Below, piece by piece: positions 1 through 9,292 of a DNA stretch of 64,000 nucleotides. Every line of letters starts with the position of its first letter. Within the stretch, counting starts at the first letter, position 1. Both the position numbers and the translations under genes were made by a program. The notes beneath the pieces are model-generated. The model was given only the letters and a program-made list of their open reading frames with translations. It was not told where the DNA came from and made no database searches. Source of the DNA: Bradyrhizobium sp. 141 (GTDB taxonomy: Bacteria; Pseudomonadota; Alphaproteobacteria; Rhizobiales; Xanthobacteraceae); NCBI RefSeq assembly GCF_023074055.1, contig NZ_JADPKR010000082.1, positions 310,001 through 374,000 of the forward strand, read 5' to 3'.

Positions 1-8
1 AAAAGTCG

Positions 9-986
9 ATGTTGAAGAAGATGACGATTGCAGCAGTGATCTCCGCCGCTACGCTGCTGGCTGCGACCAGTGCCAGCATGGCGCAGACCAAGCTCAAATG
101 GGCCCATGTCTACGAGACCTCGGAGCCGTTCCACACCGCCTCGGTCTGGGCCGCGCAGGAGATCGGCAAGCGCACCAACGGGCGCTACGCGATCGACGTC
201 TATCCGGCCTCGCAGCTCGGCAAGGAGGCCGATATCAACCAGGGCCTGTCGCTCGGTTCGGTCGACATCATCATTTCCGGCTCCAGCTTCGCGGCCAAGA
301 GCTTCCCGCCGATCGGCGTGACCTACTATCCCTACACCTTCCGCGATGCCGATCATCTGCTCGCCTACACCAAGAGCGACATCTTCAAGGAGCTCGCCAA
401 GGGCTATGAGGACAAGAGCGGCCACCACATCGTCGCGGTGACCTATTACGGCGTGCGCCAGACCTCGTCGAACAAGCCGATCAAGACCTGCGCCGACATG
501 AAGGGCCTGAAGATGCGCGTGCCCGACGTGCCGGCCTACCTCGCGATGCCCCGCGCCTGCGGCGCCAACACCGCGCCGATCGCGTTCGCCGAAGTCTATC
601 TCGCGCTCCAGAACGGCACCGTCGAGGCGCAGGAGAATCCGCTGACCACGATCGAGGCCAAGAAATTCTACGAGGTGCAGAAGCACATCGTGCTGACCGG
701 CCATATCGTCGATCACCTCAACACCGTGATCGCCGGCGCGCTGTGGAAGAAGCTCAGCGATGAGGACAAGAAGATCTTCACGGACGTGGCGCAGGAAGCT
801 TCCGCCAAGGCGACCGGGGAGATCAAGCAGAACGAGGCCAAGCTGGTCGCCTTCTTCAAGGACAAGGGCCTGAGCGTGACCGAGGTCGACAAGAACGAGT
901 TCCGCGACACCGTGCTGAAGAACGTCGCGTTCGAGACCTTCGGCTATCGCAAGGCCGACTGGGAAAAGATCCAGGCGGTGAAGTGA
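9..986 (+). CDS. dctP: TRAP transporter periplasmic solute-binding protein (DctP family)
   Basis: Periplasmic receptor that delivers an organic or sugar acid to a TRAP permease. The 325-residue product begins with a clear signal peptide (KK, hydrophobic stretch, Ala-rich cleavage site near residue 25), and the mature part starts with the family-typical KLKWAHVYE. The regions around SQLGKEADINQGLSLGSVDI and the internal Arg segment MKGLKMRVPDVPAY match the DctP fold and its carboxylate-binding Arg region. It is followed by the DctQ and DctM subunits and by idonate-dehydrogenase-like and mannonate-dehydratase genes, so a hexuronate or aldonate ligand is likely (inference). The start lies at the very edge of the window, so its promoter is not visible. 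A palindromic repeat separates it from dctQ, a spacing often associated with higher receptor expression. Confidence 0.93.
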   Translation: MLKKMTIAAVISAATLLAATSASMAQTKLKWAHVYETSEPFHTASVWAAQEIGKRTNGRYAIDVYPASQLGKEADINQGLSLGSVDIIISGSSFAAKSFPPIGVTYYPYTFRDADHLLAYTKSDIFKELAKGYEDKSGHHIVAVTYYGVRQTSSNKPIKTCADMKGLKMRVPDVPAYLAMPRACGANTAPIAFAEVYLALQNGTVEAQENPLTTIEAKKFYEVQKHIVLTGHIVDHLNTVIAGALWKKLSDEDKKIFTDVAQEASAKATGEIKQNEAKLVAFFKDKGLSVTEVDKNEFRDTVLKNVAFETFGYRKADWEKIQAVK

Positions 987-995
987 CGACGTAGT

Positions 996-1079
996 CGTCA
1001 TCCCGGGGCGGTCCGTAAGGACCGAGCCCGGGATCTCGAGGTTCCGGGTCTGGTGCTAGCGCACCATCCCGGAACGACG
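996..1079. repeat. Palindromic intergenic repeat (REP/RPE-like), copy between dctP and dctQ
   Basis: The 84-nt element has outer arms CGTCATCCCGGG and CCCGGAACGACG and internal complementary arms around GGTGCTAGCGCACC. It fills almost the whole dctP-dctQ gap. Similar composite palindromes are abundant in Bradyrhizobium genomes. In an operon it could act as an RNA stem protecting the dctP message or attenuating the permease genes (inference). Confidence 0.75.
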
Positions 1080-1098
1080 ATTTGGAGAGGAGCAACCC

Positions 1099-1677
1099 AT
1101 GTCGACCGCCGAAATCCACCGGCAGATCACTGCGGACGAAATCGCCCATACTTTCGAGGAGGAGGCGACGCCGAAGGTCGATCTCGGCGTCTACGCGTTA
1201 GAGGATTGGGTGGCGCTCGCGATCTTCTGGGTGATGGCGCTCGCCGTCTTCCTCCAGTTCTTCACCCGCTACGTGCTCAACGACAGCTACGCCTGGACCG
1301 AGGAGATCGCGACCTATTGCCTGATCGGCGTGGTGTTCATCGGCTCCTCGATGTGCGTGCGGCTGTCGCGGCACATCCAGGTCGACCTTGTCTATCGCTA
1401 TCTGCCTCATCTCGTGGCGCGGGCGCTGTCGACGGTGATCGACCTGATCCGGATCGCCTTCTTCGGCTACGCCATCAAGCTGGTCTGGGTCTACATCCAG
1501 ATCATCGGCGACGAGCAGATGACCACGATCAATCTTCCCAAGGACTACGTCTATTACGCCGTGCTGCTCGGCTTCGTGCTGATGTTCGCACGCTCCGTGC
1601 AGGTGGCCATCCAGAACTGGCGGCAGGGTTATTCGGTCCTCGAACGTCCCGGTGCCTACGACGGATCGGAAGGATAA
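1099..1677 (+). CDS. dctQ: TRAP transporter small permease subunit (DctQ family)
   Basis: Small integral membrane subunit that pairs with DctM. The 192-residue protein has four predicted membrane segments (about residues 36-58, 72-90, 112-135 and 152-172). It carries the family's typical FFTRYVLNDSYAWTEEIATYCLIG stretch, in which the N-D-S-x-x-W-x-E-E pattern is diagnostic of DctQ. The ATG follows GGAGAGG at good spacing. The stop lies 4 nt before the dctM start, consistent with coupled translation. Its N-terminal cytoplasmic tail of about 35 residues is slightly long for the family. Confidence 0.92.
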   Translation: MSTAEIHRQITADEIAHTFEEEATPKVDLGVYALEDWVALAIFWVMALAVFLQFFTRYVLNDSYAWTEEIATYCLIGVVFIGSSMCVRLSRHIQVDLVYRYLPHLVARALSTVIDLIRIAFFGYAIKLVWVYIQIIGDEQMTTINLPKDYVYYAVLLGFVLMFARSVQVAIQNWRQGYSVLERPGAYDGSEG

Positions 1678-1681
1678 GACC

Positions 1682-3088
1682 ATGCTGCTGTTGCTCGGAG
1701 GCTTCCTCGTCCTGATGCTGCTCGGCGTTCCCGTGGCGATCGCCATGGCCGCGTCGTCGCTGCTCTACATCCTGGTCAGCGGCGTGACGCCCGACGTCAC
1801 GCTGGCGCAGCGCATGATCGCCGGCGTCGAGAGCTTTCCGCTGCTCGCCGTGCCGTTCTTCATCCTGGCCGGCAATCTGATGAACATCGCCGGCGTCACC
1901 GGGCGCATCTACAAATTCGCCGTCGCACTGGTGGGGTGGATGCGCGGCGGCCTCGGCCACGTCAACATCATCGGCTCGGTGATCTTCTCCGGCATGTCCG
2001 GCACCGCGATCGCGGACGCCGCCGGTCTCGGCACCATCGAGATCAAGGCGATGAAGGACCACGGCTACTCCACCGAGTTCTCGGTCGGCGTCACCGCGGC
2101 CTCGGCGACGCTCGGGCCCATCATCCCGCCGTCGCTGCCCTTCGTGATCTACGGCATGATGGCGAACGTCTCGATCGGCGCGCTGTTCCTGGGCGGCGTC
2201 ATTCCGGGCGTCGTGCTGACGTTGTTCATGATGGCGACGGTCACCTACTTCGCGCACAAGAACAAATGGGGCAGCGACACGCCGTTCTCCTGGCCGCAGC
2301 TCGGTTCGGCTGGGCTGGAAATCGCCATCGTGCTCTCGTTCCCGCTCGCGATCTGGCTGATGGTGCTGGCCGGCATGTCGGTCAACATGGCTGTGGTCAT
2401 CGGCCTCGGCACACTGCTCTTGATCGACTGGTACTTCGACTTTTCCGCGGTGATGGCGCTGATGGCGCCGGTGATCCTGATCGGCGGCATGACGCTCGGC
2501 TGGTTCACGCCGACGGAAGCCGCCGTCGCCGCCGTGATCTGGTCGCTGTTCCTCGGTCTCGTGCGCTACCGCACCATGACTTTCAAGACGGTCGCCAAGG
2601 CGACATTCGACACCATCGAGACCACGGCCTCGGTGCTGTTCATCGTCACCGCCGCCTCGATCTTCGCCTGGCTGCTGACGGTGTCGCAGGCAGCCCAGAT
2701 GCTGTCGGACTGGATGCTCAGCATCACCCACAACAAATGGGTATTCCTGGCGCTCGCCAACGTGCTGATCCTGTTCGTCGGCTGCTTCATCGACACCACG
2801 GCGGCGATCACCATTCTGGTGCCGATCCTGCTGCCGATCGTGCTCAAGCTCGGCATCGATCCGATCCACTTCGGTCTGATCATGACGCTGAACCTGATGA
2901 TCGGCCTGCTGCATCCGCCGCTCGGGATGGTGCTGTTCGTGCTCGCCCGCGTGGCAAAACTCTCGGTCGAGCGCACGACGGTGGCGATCCTGCCCTGGCT
3001 GGTGCCGCTGATGCTCGCGCTGATCGCGATCACCTACATTCCCGAACTCACCCTCTGGCTGCCGAAATACATGGGACTTTCCAAATGA
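1682..3088 (+). CDS. dctM: TRAP transporter large permease subunit (DctM family)
   Basis: Large membrane subunit that carries Na+-coupled solute transport. It has 468 residues of almost continuous hydrophobic helices. Family motifs include VPFFILAGNLMNIAGVTGRIY, the SGTAIADAAGLGTIEIKAM segment, ASATLGPIIPPSLPFVIYG, and a C-terminal repeat LNLMIGLLHPPLGMVLFV. I chose the ATG at 1682 rather than an upstream in-frame codon because GGAAGGA precedes it and the product then begins like other DctM proteins. The stop codon overlaps the next start (ATGA), so the permease and the dehydrogenase are probably translated together. Confidence 0.93.
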   Translation: MLLLLGGFLVLMLLGVPVAIAMAASSLLYILVSGVTPDVTLAQRMIAGVESFPLLAVPFFILAGNLMNIAGVTGRIYKFAVALVGWMRGGLGHVNIIGSVIFSGMSGTAIADAAGLGTIEIKAMKDHGYSTEFSVGVTAASATLGPIIPPSLPFVIYGMMANVSIGALFLGGVIPGVVLTLFMMATVTYFAHKNKWGSDTPFSWPQLGSAGLEIAIVLSFPLAIWLMVLAGMSVNMAVVIGLGTLLLIDWYFDFSAVMALMAPVILIGGMTLGWFTPTEAAVAAVIWSLFLGLVRYRTMTFKTVAKATFDTIETTASVLFIVTAASIFAWLLTVSQAAQMLSDWMLSITHNKWVFLALANVLILFVGCFIDTTAAITILVPILLPIVLKLGIDPIHFGLIMTLNLMIGLLHPPLGMVLFVLARVAKLSVERTTVAILPWLVPLMLALIAITYIPELTLWLPKYMGLSK

Positions 3089-4134
3089 CCTCTATCGCTC
3101 TCGCCGCAACCCTGTTCGGTCCCGAAGATCTGCGTATGGTCGAGCATCCGCTCGACAAGCTCGCAGACGGCATGGTGCGCATCCGCTTCGGCGCCGGCGG
3201 CATCTGCGGCTCGGACATGCATTATTTCCGCCATGCCCGGACCGGCGATTTCGTGGTGAAGTCGCCGTTGGTGCTCGGCCACGAGATCTCCGGCGAGGTC
3301 GTCGAGATCGCAGGGGCGGCGGCGAACCTGAAGGTCGGCGACCGCGTCGCCGTCAACCCGTCGCGCTGGTGCGGCCATTGCGTCGCCTGCCGCGAGGGCC
3401 GGCCGAACCTGTGCGAGAACATCTACTTCATGGGCTCGGCCTCGAAGACGCCGCACATGCAGGGCGGCTTCGCCAATTACTTCGATGCGATCCCCGCGCA
3501 GTGCGTGAAGATCCCGGATCACGTGTCCTATCAGGCCGCGGCGCTCGCCGAGCCGCTCGCGGTCTGCCTGCACGCGGTCGCGCGCGCCGGCAATATCGAG
3601 GGCAAGCGCGGCATCATCTTCGGCGCCGGCCCGATCGGGCTTCTGACCATGCTCGCCGCGCACCGCGCCGGCATGGCCGACATCACCGTGGCCGACATCG
3701 CGCCGGCGCCGCTGGCTTTTGCGACCAAGCTCGGAGCCTCGCATGTCGAGAACGTTTCGGGTGGCGAGGAAGGTTTGAGGGCTCAGGCCGCGTCGCGACC
3801 CTACGACGTCGCCTTCGAGGTCTCGGGCACGGCCGCGGGCCTTGCCAGCGCGATTGGCATCGTCAGGCGCGGTGGCGTCGTGGTGCAGATCGGCAATCTG
3901 CCAGGCGGCCAGATCCCGACGCCGTCCAACGCGGTGATGGCCAAGGAGATCGACCTGCGCGGCTCGTTCCGCTTCGGCTTCGAATTCGCAACCGCCGTGG
4001 AACTGATTTCCGGCGGCAGCGGCGACGTGCTGTCGCTGGTCACCGCCGAGCGTCCGCTCTCGACCGCGCCGGACGCGCTCAGGCTGGCGCTCGACCGCTC
4101 GCAAAGCGTCAAGGTCGTGCTGACCGCGAACTGA
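3085..4134 (+). CDS. Zinc-dependent medium-chain dehydrogenase, L-idonate 5-dehydrogenase-like
   Basis: Likely oxidises or reduces a sugar acid at C5 (L-idonate/5-ketogluconate type) with NAD(P). The 349-residue protein has the catalytic-zinc signature GGICGSDMHYF with downstream GHE. Four structural-zinc cysteines lie in CGHCVACREGRPNLC, and a Rossmann motif reads IFGAGPIGLL. Length matches IdnD (about 343). It overlaps the dctM stop by 4 nt (ATGA) and is followed 15 nt later by uxuA, so it belongs to the uptake/catabolism operon. A role as another polyol or uronate dehydrogenase of the same family cannot be excluded, since substrate is not readable from the sequence. Confidence 0.85.
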   Translation: MTSIALAATLFGPEDLRMVEHPLDKLADGMVRIRFGAGGICGSDMHYFRHARTGDFVVKSPLVLGHEISGEVVEIAGAAANLKVGDRVAVNPSRWCGHCVACREGRPNLCENIYFMGSASKTPHMQGGFANYFDAIPAQCVKIPDHVSYQAAALAEPLAVCLHAVARAGNIEGKRGIIFGAGPIGLLTMLAAHRAGMADITVADIAPAPLAFATKLGASHVENVSGGEEGLRAQAASRPYDVAFEVSGTAAGLASAIGIVRRGGVVVQIGNLPGGQIPTPSNAVMAKEIDLRGSFRFGFEFATAVELISGGSGDVLSLVTAERPLSTAPDALRLALDRSQSVKVVLTAN

Positions 4135-4149
4135 TCCGGGAGAATTTCG

Positions 4150-5340
4150 ATGATGCTCGAAGGTTGGCGTTGGTATGGGCCGGACGATCCGGTCTCGCTC
4201 GACGATGTCAGGCAGGCCGGGGCGACCGACATCGTCTCGGCGCTGCATCAGGTGCCGATCGGGGAAGCGTGGACGCGCAAGGCGGTCGAGGAACGCAAGA
4301 ATTTTATCGAGAACGGCCAGCCGGGTCGCTCGCAACTGACGTGGTCGGTGGTGGAATCGATTCCGATCCCCGACGATGTCAAGCGGCTCGGCGGGAAGGC
4401 GACGAAATCCATCGAGGCGTGGATTGCCAGCCTGGAGGCGGTCGCCGGCGCCGGCATCAAGATCATCTGTTACAACTTCATGCCGGTCGTCGACTGGTGC
4501 CGCACCGATCTCGAATGGGAGCTGCCGAACGGCGCCCGCGCCATGCGCTTCGACCAGGACCGCTTTGCCGCGTTCGAGCTGCATATCCTCAAGCGTCCGG
4601 CTGCCGCGCAGGAATATTCGCCCGAACAACAGGCTCGCGCGAAAAAGCTGTTCGAGCAGATGAGCCAGGCCGATGTCGATTATCTCGTCATGGTCATCGC
4701 CAGCGCGCTGCCGGGCTCGACCACCGAGCCGATGACCATCCCGCAATTTCGCGACCGGCTCGAGACCTATCGCGACATCTCGCCGAAGATCCTGCGGCAG
4801 CATCTCGCCGAATTCCTTGCGCGCGTGACGCCGGTGGCCGAGCAGCTCGGGGTGTCCCTGACCTTGCATCCGGACGATCCGCCGCGCCCGCTGTTCGGCC
4901 TGCCGCGCATTGCGTCCTCAGCCGACGATTATCAGGCGCTGTTCGACGCCGTCCCGTCCAAGGCCAACGGCATCTGCCTGTGCACGGGCTCGCTCGGCGT
5001 GCGCTCTGAGAACAATCTGCCCGAGATGGCCGAGCGCTTCGGCCCGCGCATTGCCTTTGCGCATCTGCGCGCGACCAAGCGCGAGGCCGACGGGCTGTCG
5101 TTCTACGAGTCCGATCATCTCGACGGCGACGTCGACATGGTCGCGGTGCTGAAGGCGCTTCTGAAGGAGAATGCCCGGCGCTCGCCCGACAGGCAAATCG
5201 TGTTCCGTCCCGATCACGGCCACCGCATGTTGGACGATCTCGCCGCGACCAAGCGCACCAATCCCGGCTACACCGCCATTGGCCGCCTGCGCGGCCTCGC
5301 CGAGCTCCGCGGCGCCATCAGGGCGATCGAGCATCGTTGA
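4150..5340 (+). CDS. uxuA: Mannonate dehydratase
   Basis: Dehydrates D-mannonate to 2-keto-3-deoxy-gluconate in hexuronate catabolism, using a divalent metal in a TIM-barrel active site. The 396-residue length and the N-terminal signature WRWYGPDDPVSLDDVRQAGATDIVSALH are typical of UxuA. Further conserved pieces are CYNFMPVVDWCRTDL, LHPDDPP, and the C-terminal metal-ligand region FRPDHGHRMLDDL. GGGAG precedes the ATG. It closes the operon led by the TRAP transporter. The KDG produced would feed Entner-Doudoroff reactions. A palindromic repeat lies just downstream. Confidence 0.95.
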   Translation: MMLEGWRWYGPDDPVSLDDVRQAGATDIVSALHQVPIGEAWTRKAVEERKNFIENGQPGRSQLTWSVVESIPIPDDVKRLGGKATKSIEAWIASLEAVAGAGIKIICYNFMPVVDWCRTDLEWELPNGARAMRFDQDRFAAFELHILKRPAAAQEYSPEQQARAKKLFEQMSQADVDYLVMVIASALPGSTTEPMTIPQFRDRLETYRDISPKILRQHLAEFLARVTPVAEQLGVSLTLHPDDPPRPLFGLPRIASSADDYQALFDAVPSKANGICLCTGSLGVRSENNLPEMAERFGPRIAFAHLRATKREADGLSFYESDHLDGDVDMVAVLKALLKENARRSPDRQIVFRPDHGHRMLDDLAATKRTNPGYTAIGRLRGLAELRGAIRAIEHR

Positions 5341-5353
5341 GGCGGCAGGTGCA

Positions 5354-5418
5354 GTAGCCCGGATGGGCGAAGCGATATCCGGGACAATCCCGCATGTCGC
5401 TTTGCGCTTGCGGGCTAC
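5354..5418. repeat. Palindromic intergenic repeat after uxuA
   Basis: GTAGCCCG (5354-5361) and CGGGCTAC (5411-5418) form the outer arms of a 65-nt imperfect hairpin. It lies between the convergent ends of uxuA and the racemase relic and could serve as a bidirectional terminator (inference). It is of the gtagcccggatg class common in Bradyrhizobiaceae. Confidence 0.6.
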
Positions 5419-5441
5419 GGGTCATCATTCCTGCTGCGCCG

Positions 5442-6130
5442 TCACCCGATCGCGAAATCCGCTGCCGTCTCGGCGTGAATGGCCGTGGTGTCGAACGTCT
5501 CCACCGATGTATCGTCCGGGCCGACCAGCATCGTGATCTCGGTGCAGCCGAGGATGATGCATTCGGCGCCGGCGGCAACGAGCGCTGCCATGACGTCCCG
5601 ATAGCGACGGCGCGAGGGATCGGCCACGACTCCAAGGCACAATTCGTCGTAGATGATCCGGTTCACATCGGCGCGCGCGTCGGCGGCGGGAACCAGCACG
5701 TCGAGATCATGCGCGCGCAGCCGGTCCACGTAAAAGTTCTCCTCCATCGTGAACTTCGTGCCGAGCAGCCCGACCCGCCGATATCCTTCGCCCGAATTCG
5801 TTGCGCCGTCGCGTCGCCAAGGTGAATGAATGGAACGGTCACATTCGACATGATGGCGGGCGCCAGTTTGTGCATCGTGTTCGTGCACAACACGATGGCT
5901 CGCGCGCCGGCGCCCTCAAGACGCCGCGCGACGTCCGCCAGGCTGGCCGCCGCCTCCGTCCAGCGGCCCGCATACTGCATCTGCTTGATCGCCTCGAAAT
6001 CGTAGGAATACATCAGCAGCGGAGCCGAATGCAGCTTGCCCATGCGATCGCGGACCCGCTCATTGATGAGCTTGTAGTAAAGCGCAGTGCTCTCCCAGCT
6101 CATGCCTCCGATCAGCCCGATGGTTTGCAT
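5442..6130 (-). pseudogene. Aspartate/glutamate racemase family gene, broken by one frameshift
   Basis: The two halves of one racemase lie in different minus frames. The N-terminal part starts at 6130 (MQTIGLIGGMSWEST) and runs through the first catalytic cysteine (LCTNTMH) to IHLGDATAQRIRAKD. The C-terminal part continues in another frame with YRRVGLLGTKFTMEENFYVDRL, the second catalytic cysteine (ILGCTEI), and ends at 5442. The shift lies at about 5765-5795 and equals one lost base or two gained bases. Rejoined, the length (about 230 residues) is normal for the aspartate racemase family. It diverges from the intact ThDP enzyme/D-amino-acid dehydrogenase pair, so it probably once supplied D-amino acids (inference). 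A sequencing error is the alternative. Confidence 0.82.
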
Positions 6131-6352
6131 TCCGGTGCTCCCGACGATTTGGTCGGCCGGATCGTAGACCAAGATGTCGAAGCTCGCCATCTCCAGTCCA
6201 GGAGCGCCGCAGCACGAGCGGTCGTGCAAACGGCACCGACGGGCATGACGCCTGCGCAGGCTATGAGAGCCTTTCGACCTTGCGCGCTCTCTCGGCCTGT
6301 CTTACGCAGTTCCCGAATAAGTGCGTATCGCCAAAGCCCTGAGGGAGCCGAC

Positions 6353-8014
6353 ATGACCATCCGCAACACCCGCACCGGGGGCCAGATCCTGATCGACCAG
6401 CTCGTCGCGCAAGGCGTCGATCGCGTCACCTGCGTGCCGGGCGAGAGCTATCTCGCCGCGCTCGACGCGCTGCATGACAGCCCGATCGACGTCATGATCT
6501 GCCGCGCCGAGGGCGGCGCGGCGATGATGGCGGAGGCCTACGGCAAGCTCACCGGGCGGCCCGGAATCTGCTTCGTCACCCGCGGCCCCGGCGCCACCAA
6601 TGCCAGCCACGGCGTCCACATTGCGATGCAGGATTCGACGCCGATGCTCCTGTTCGTCGGCCAGGTCGACACCGGCATGCGCGAGCGCGAGGCGTTCCAG
6701 GAGCTCGACTACAAGGCGGTGTTCGGCACCATGGCGAAATGGGCCGTCGAGATCGATCGCCCCGATCGCATTCCGGAACTGGTGGCGCGCGCCTTCCGCG
6801 TCGCCATGCAGGGTCGCCCCGGTCCCGTGGTGATCTCGCTGCCGGAGAACATGCTGACCGAGACCGCGGCCGTGGCCGACGCCATGCGCATCGAGCCGGC
6901 GGTGAGCTGGCCGGCGCCGGCCGACATCGAAAAGCTCGGCGCCATGCTTGCGAGCGCCAAGGCGCCGCTCGTCATCCTCGGCGGCTCGCGCTGGACGGAA
7001 GAGGCGACCAGGAGCATCGCGCGCTTTGCCGAGCGGTTCGACCTGCCGGTCACGACCTCGTTCCGTCGGGCCTCCTTGATCGACGCCGACCATTCGCACT
7101 ATGCTGGCGATCTCGGCATCGGGCCGAGCCCGGGCCTGAAGGCGCGCATCGAGAATGCCGATGTCATCCTGCTCATCGGCGGCCGCATGTCGGAGATGCC
7201 GTCCTCCTCCTATACGCTGCTCGACATTCCGAACCCGCAGCAGAAGCTGATCCATGTACATCCGGGCTCCGAAGAGCTCGGCCGCGTCTATCAGCCTGAT
7301 CTCGCGATCCAGGCGACACCTGCAGCGTTCGCCGCCGCCGTCGAGACGCTGAAGCCTTCAGGCGCGGTCGCCTGGAAGGGCGAGGCCGCCAAGGCCCACG
7401 CCGATTACCTCGCCTGGACCGAGAAGGCGCGCGAGCTGCCGGGCTCGTTCCAGTACGGCCAGGTCATGACCTGGCTGCGCGACCGCCTGCCCAAGGACGC
7501 CATCGTCTGCAACGGCGCCGGCAATTATGCCGGCTGGATCCATCGCCATCACCGCTTTCACAGTTTTGCGGCCCAGCTCGCGCCGACCTCGGGCTCGATG
7601 GGTTATGGCGTGCCGGCGGCGGTGCTTGCGAAGCGGCAATATCCGGATCGTACCGTTGTCGCCTTCGCCGGCGACGGTTGCTTCCTGATGAACGGCCAGG
7701 AGTTCGCGACGGCCGTGCAATATGACGCAGCCCTGGTCGTCATCGTCGTCGACAATTCGCAATACGGCACCATCCGCATGCACCAGGAGCGCGACTATCC
7801 CGGCCGCGTCGTCGGCACTCAGCTCAAGAACCCGGATTTTGCGATGTACGCGAAAGCGTTCGGCGGCCATGGCGAGCGCGTCGAGCGCACCGAAGAATTC
7901 GCGCCGGCGTTCGAGCGCGCGCTGGCCTCCGGCAAGCCGGCGATCCTCCACTGCATCATTGATCCACGCGCGATCTCGGTCGGCAAGGATTTTGCGCCCG
8001 CGGTGAAGGCGTAA
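6353..8014 (+). CDS. Thiamine-diphosphate-dependent enzyme (acetolactate synthase-like / 2-oxoacid decarboxylase)
   Basis: ThDP enzyme acting on a 2-oxoacid, 553 residues with the usual three-domain order. The N-terminal Pyr domain carries the cofactor-activating Glu in CRAEGGAAMMAEAYGKLTG and RGPGATNASHG. A central NAD/FAD-like domain lies at about 195-320. The C-terminal PP domain has GDGCFLMNGQEFATAVQYDAALVVIVVDNSQYGTI, the Mg-ThDP motif GDG-N26-N. I start it at 6353 behind GAGGGAG. The downstream D-amino-acid dehydrogenase starts 3 nt after its stop, so it probably decarboxylates or carboligates the 2-oxoacid which that enzyme makes. The closest functional analogue I can propose is an AruI-type 2-keto acid decarboxylase, but substrate is unproven. 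Confidence 0.82.
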   Translation: MTIRNTRTGGQILIDQLVAQGVDRVTCVPGESYLAALDALHDSPIDVMICRAEGGAAMMAEAYGKLTGRPGICFVTRGPGATNASHGVHIAMQDSTPMLLFVGQVDTGMREREAFQELDYKAVFGTMAKWAVEIDRPDRIPELVARAFRVAMQGRPGPVVISLPENMLTETAAVADAMRIEPAVSWPAPADIEKLGAMLASAKAPLVILGGSRWTEEATRSIARFAERFDLPVTTSFRRASLIDADHSHYAGDLGIGPSPGLKARIENADVILLIGGRMSEMPSSSYTLLDIPNPQQKLIHVHPGSEELGRVYQPDLAIQATPAAFAAAVETLKPSGAVAWKGEAAKAHADYLAWTEKARELPGSFQYGQVMTWLRDRLPKDAIVCNGAGNYAGWIHRHHRFHSFAAQLAPTSGSMGYGVPAAVLAKRQYPDRTVVAFAGDGCFLMNGQEFATAVQYDAALVVIVVDNSQYGTIRMHQERDYPGRVVGTQLKNPDFAMYAKAFGGHGERVERTEEFAPAFERALASGKPAILHCIIDPRAISVGKDFAPAVKA

Positions 8015-8017
8015 GCG

Positions 8018-9283
8018 ATGGCGACCGGCCGCCACGTCGCCATCATCGGTGCCGGCGCGGTCGGTGTGATCAGCGCCATCGAGGCGCTGCGCGAGGGCCA
8101 TCGCGTCACGCTGATCGATCCGGGCGAGCCCGGCGGCGAACAGGCGGCGAGCTATGGCAATGCCGGCTGGCTCTCGTCCCATTCCGTGATCCCGCCGGCC
8201 GAGCCGGGCATCTGGAAGAAGGTGCCCGGCTATCTCATGGACCCGCTCGGCCCGCTCGCGATCCGCTGGTCTTATCTGCCGAAGGCGCTGCCCTGGCTGA
8301 TCAAGTACCTGCTGTCGGGCTGGACCGAGACGCGGGTCGAGACGACGGCGTTCGCGCTGCGCGATCTGTTGAAGGACGCGCCGCTGCTGCACCGGAAGCT
8401 CGCGGAAGAAGCCGGCGTGCCCGAATTGATCGAGCGCAACGGCGTGATGCATGTCTTTCCATCGCGCGGCAATTTCGACAACGATCTCGGCTGGCGTCTG
8501 CGCAAGAAGGTCGGGGTCGAATGGCTCGAGCTTTCCGCCGACGAGATGCGTCAGCGCGAACCTGACCTGCATCCGCGCTACACCTTTGGCGTGGTGGTGG
8601 AAGAGGCCGGCCGCTGCCGCGATCCCGGCGCTTATGTCGCCGCGCTCGCCAATTATGCGCTGGCGAGCGGCGCGAAATTCGTGCGCGCCAAGGCGACGGG
8701 CCTCAAGCTTTCCGGCAATCAGCTGGTCGCGGTCGTCACCGAGACCGGCGAGGTCGCCTGCGATGCCGCGGTGGTCGCCGCGGGTGCCCGGTCGAAGCAG
8801 ATCACGGCCTCGATCGGCGATCCGCTGCCGCTGGAGACCGAGCGCGGCTATCATGTCATGATCGAGAATCCGGAATCGGGGCCGCGCAGCTCGATGATGG
8901 CGTCGGACGCCAAGATGGTGGTGAACTGGACCGACAAGGGCCTGCGCGCCGCCGGTACCGTCGAGATCGCGGGCCTGGAGGCCGCCCCGAACTGGAAACG
9001 CGCCGAGATCCTGCGTAACCACCTCGTCAGCATGTTCCCCAAACTGCCGAAGGACATTCCGACGTCGCGCATCAAAACCTGGTTCGGGCATCGGCCGAGC
9101 ATGCCCGACGGACGTCCCTGCATCGGCTATGCGCGCGCTTCGCGCGACGTCGTGTATGCTTTCGGCCATGGCCATGTCGGCCTGGTCGGTTCGGCCCGTA
9201 CCGGCCGGCTCGTCGCCCAGCTCGTCAGCGGCAAGCCGCCTGAGATTCCGCTGGCGCCGTTTGCGCCCGATCGTTTCCTCTGA
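8018..9283 (+). CDS. FAD-dependent D-amino-acid dehydrogenase (DadA family)
   Basis: Oxidatively deaminates D-amino acids to 2-oxoacids, passing electrons to the membrane chain. The 421-residue protein opens with the dinucleotide-binding motif IIGAGAVG (residues 9-16) and the DadA-like EQAASYGNAGWLSSHSVIPPAEPG. The C-terminal part has the FAD-contact region WFGHRPSMPDGRPCIG and FGHGHVGLVGSARTGRLVAQLVSG. It follows the ThDP gene by 3 nt, and the racemase stub starts 9 nt after its stop, so the three were one operon. Both racemase genes that would feed it L-derived substrates are broken, so it may now depend on external D-amino acids. Confidence 0.88.
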   Translation: MATGRHVAIIGAGAVGVISAIEALREGHRVTLIDPGEPGGEQAASYGNAGWLSSHSVIPPAEPGIWKKVPGYLMDPLGPLAIRWSYLPKALPWLIKYLLSGWTETRVETTAFALRDLLKDAPLLHRKLAEEAGVPELIERNGVMHVFPSRGNFDNDLGWRLRKKVGVEWLELSADEMRQREPDLHPRYTFGVVVEEAGRCRDPGAYVAALANYALASGAKFVRAKATGLKLSGNQLVAVVTETGEVACDAAVVAAGARSKQITASIGDPLPLETERGYHVMIENPESGPRSSMMASDAKMVVNWTDKGLRAAGTVEIAGLEAAPNWKRAEILRNHLVSMFPKLPKDIPTSRIKTWFGHRPSMPDGRPCIGYARASRDVVYAFGHGHVGLVGSARTGRLVAQLVSGKPPEIPLAPFAPDRFL

Positions 9284-9292
9284 GGTCGCAGC

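Noticed and set aside
1529..2914. 461-codon minus-strand frame opposite dctM
   Set aside because: Its product is an Arg/Asp/His-rich low-complexity shadow typical of the antisense of GC-rich genes; dctM on the plus strand is clearly real.
5801..6352. N-terminal extension of the ThDP enzyme frame
   Set aside because: It runs antisense to the racemase relic; the ATG at 6353 has GAGGGAG and gives the normal family start.
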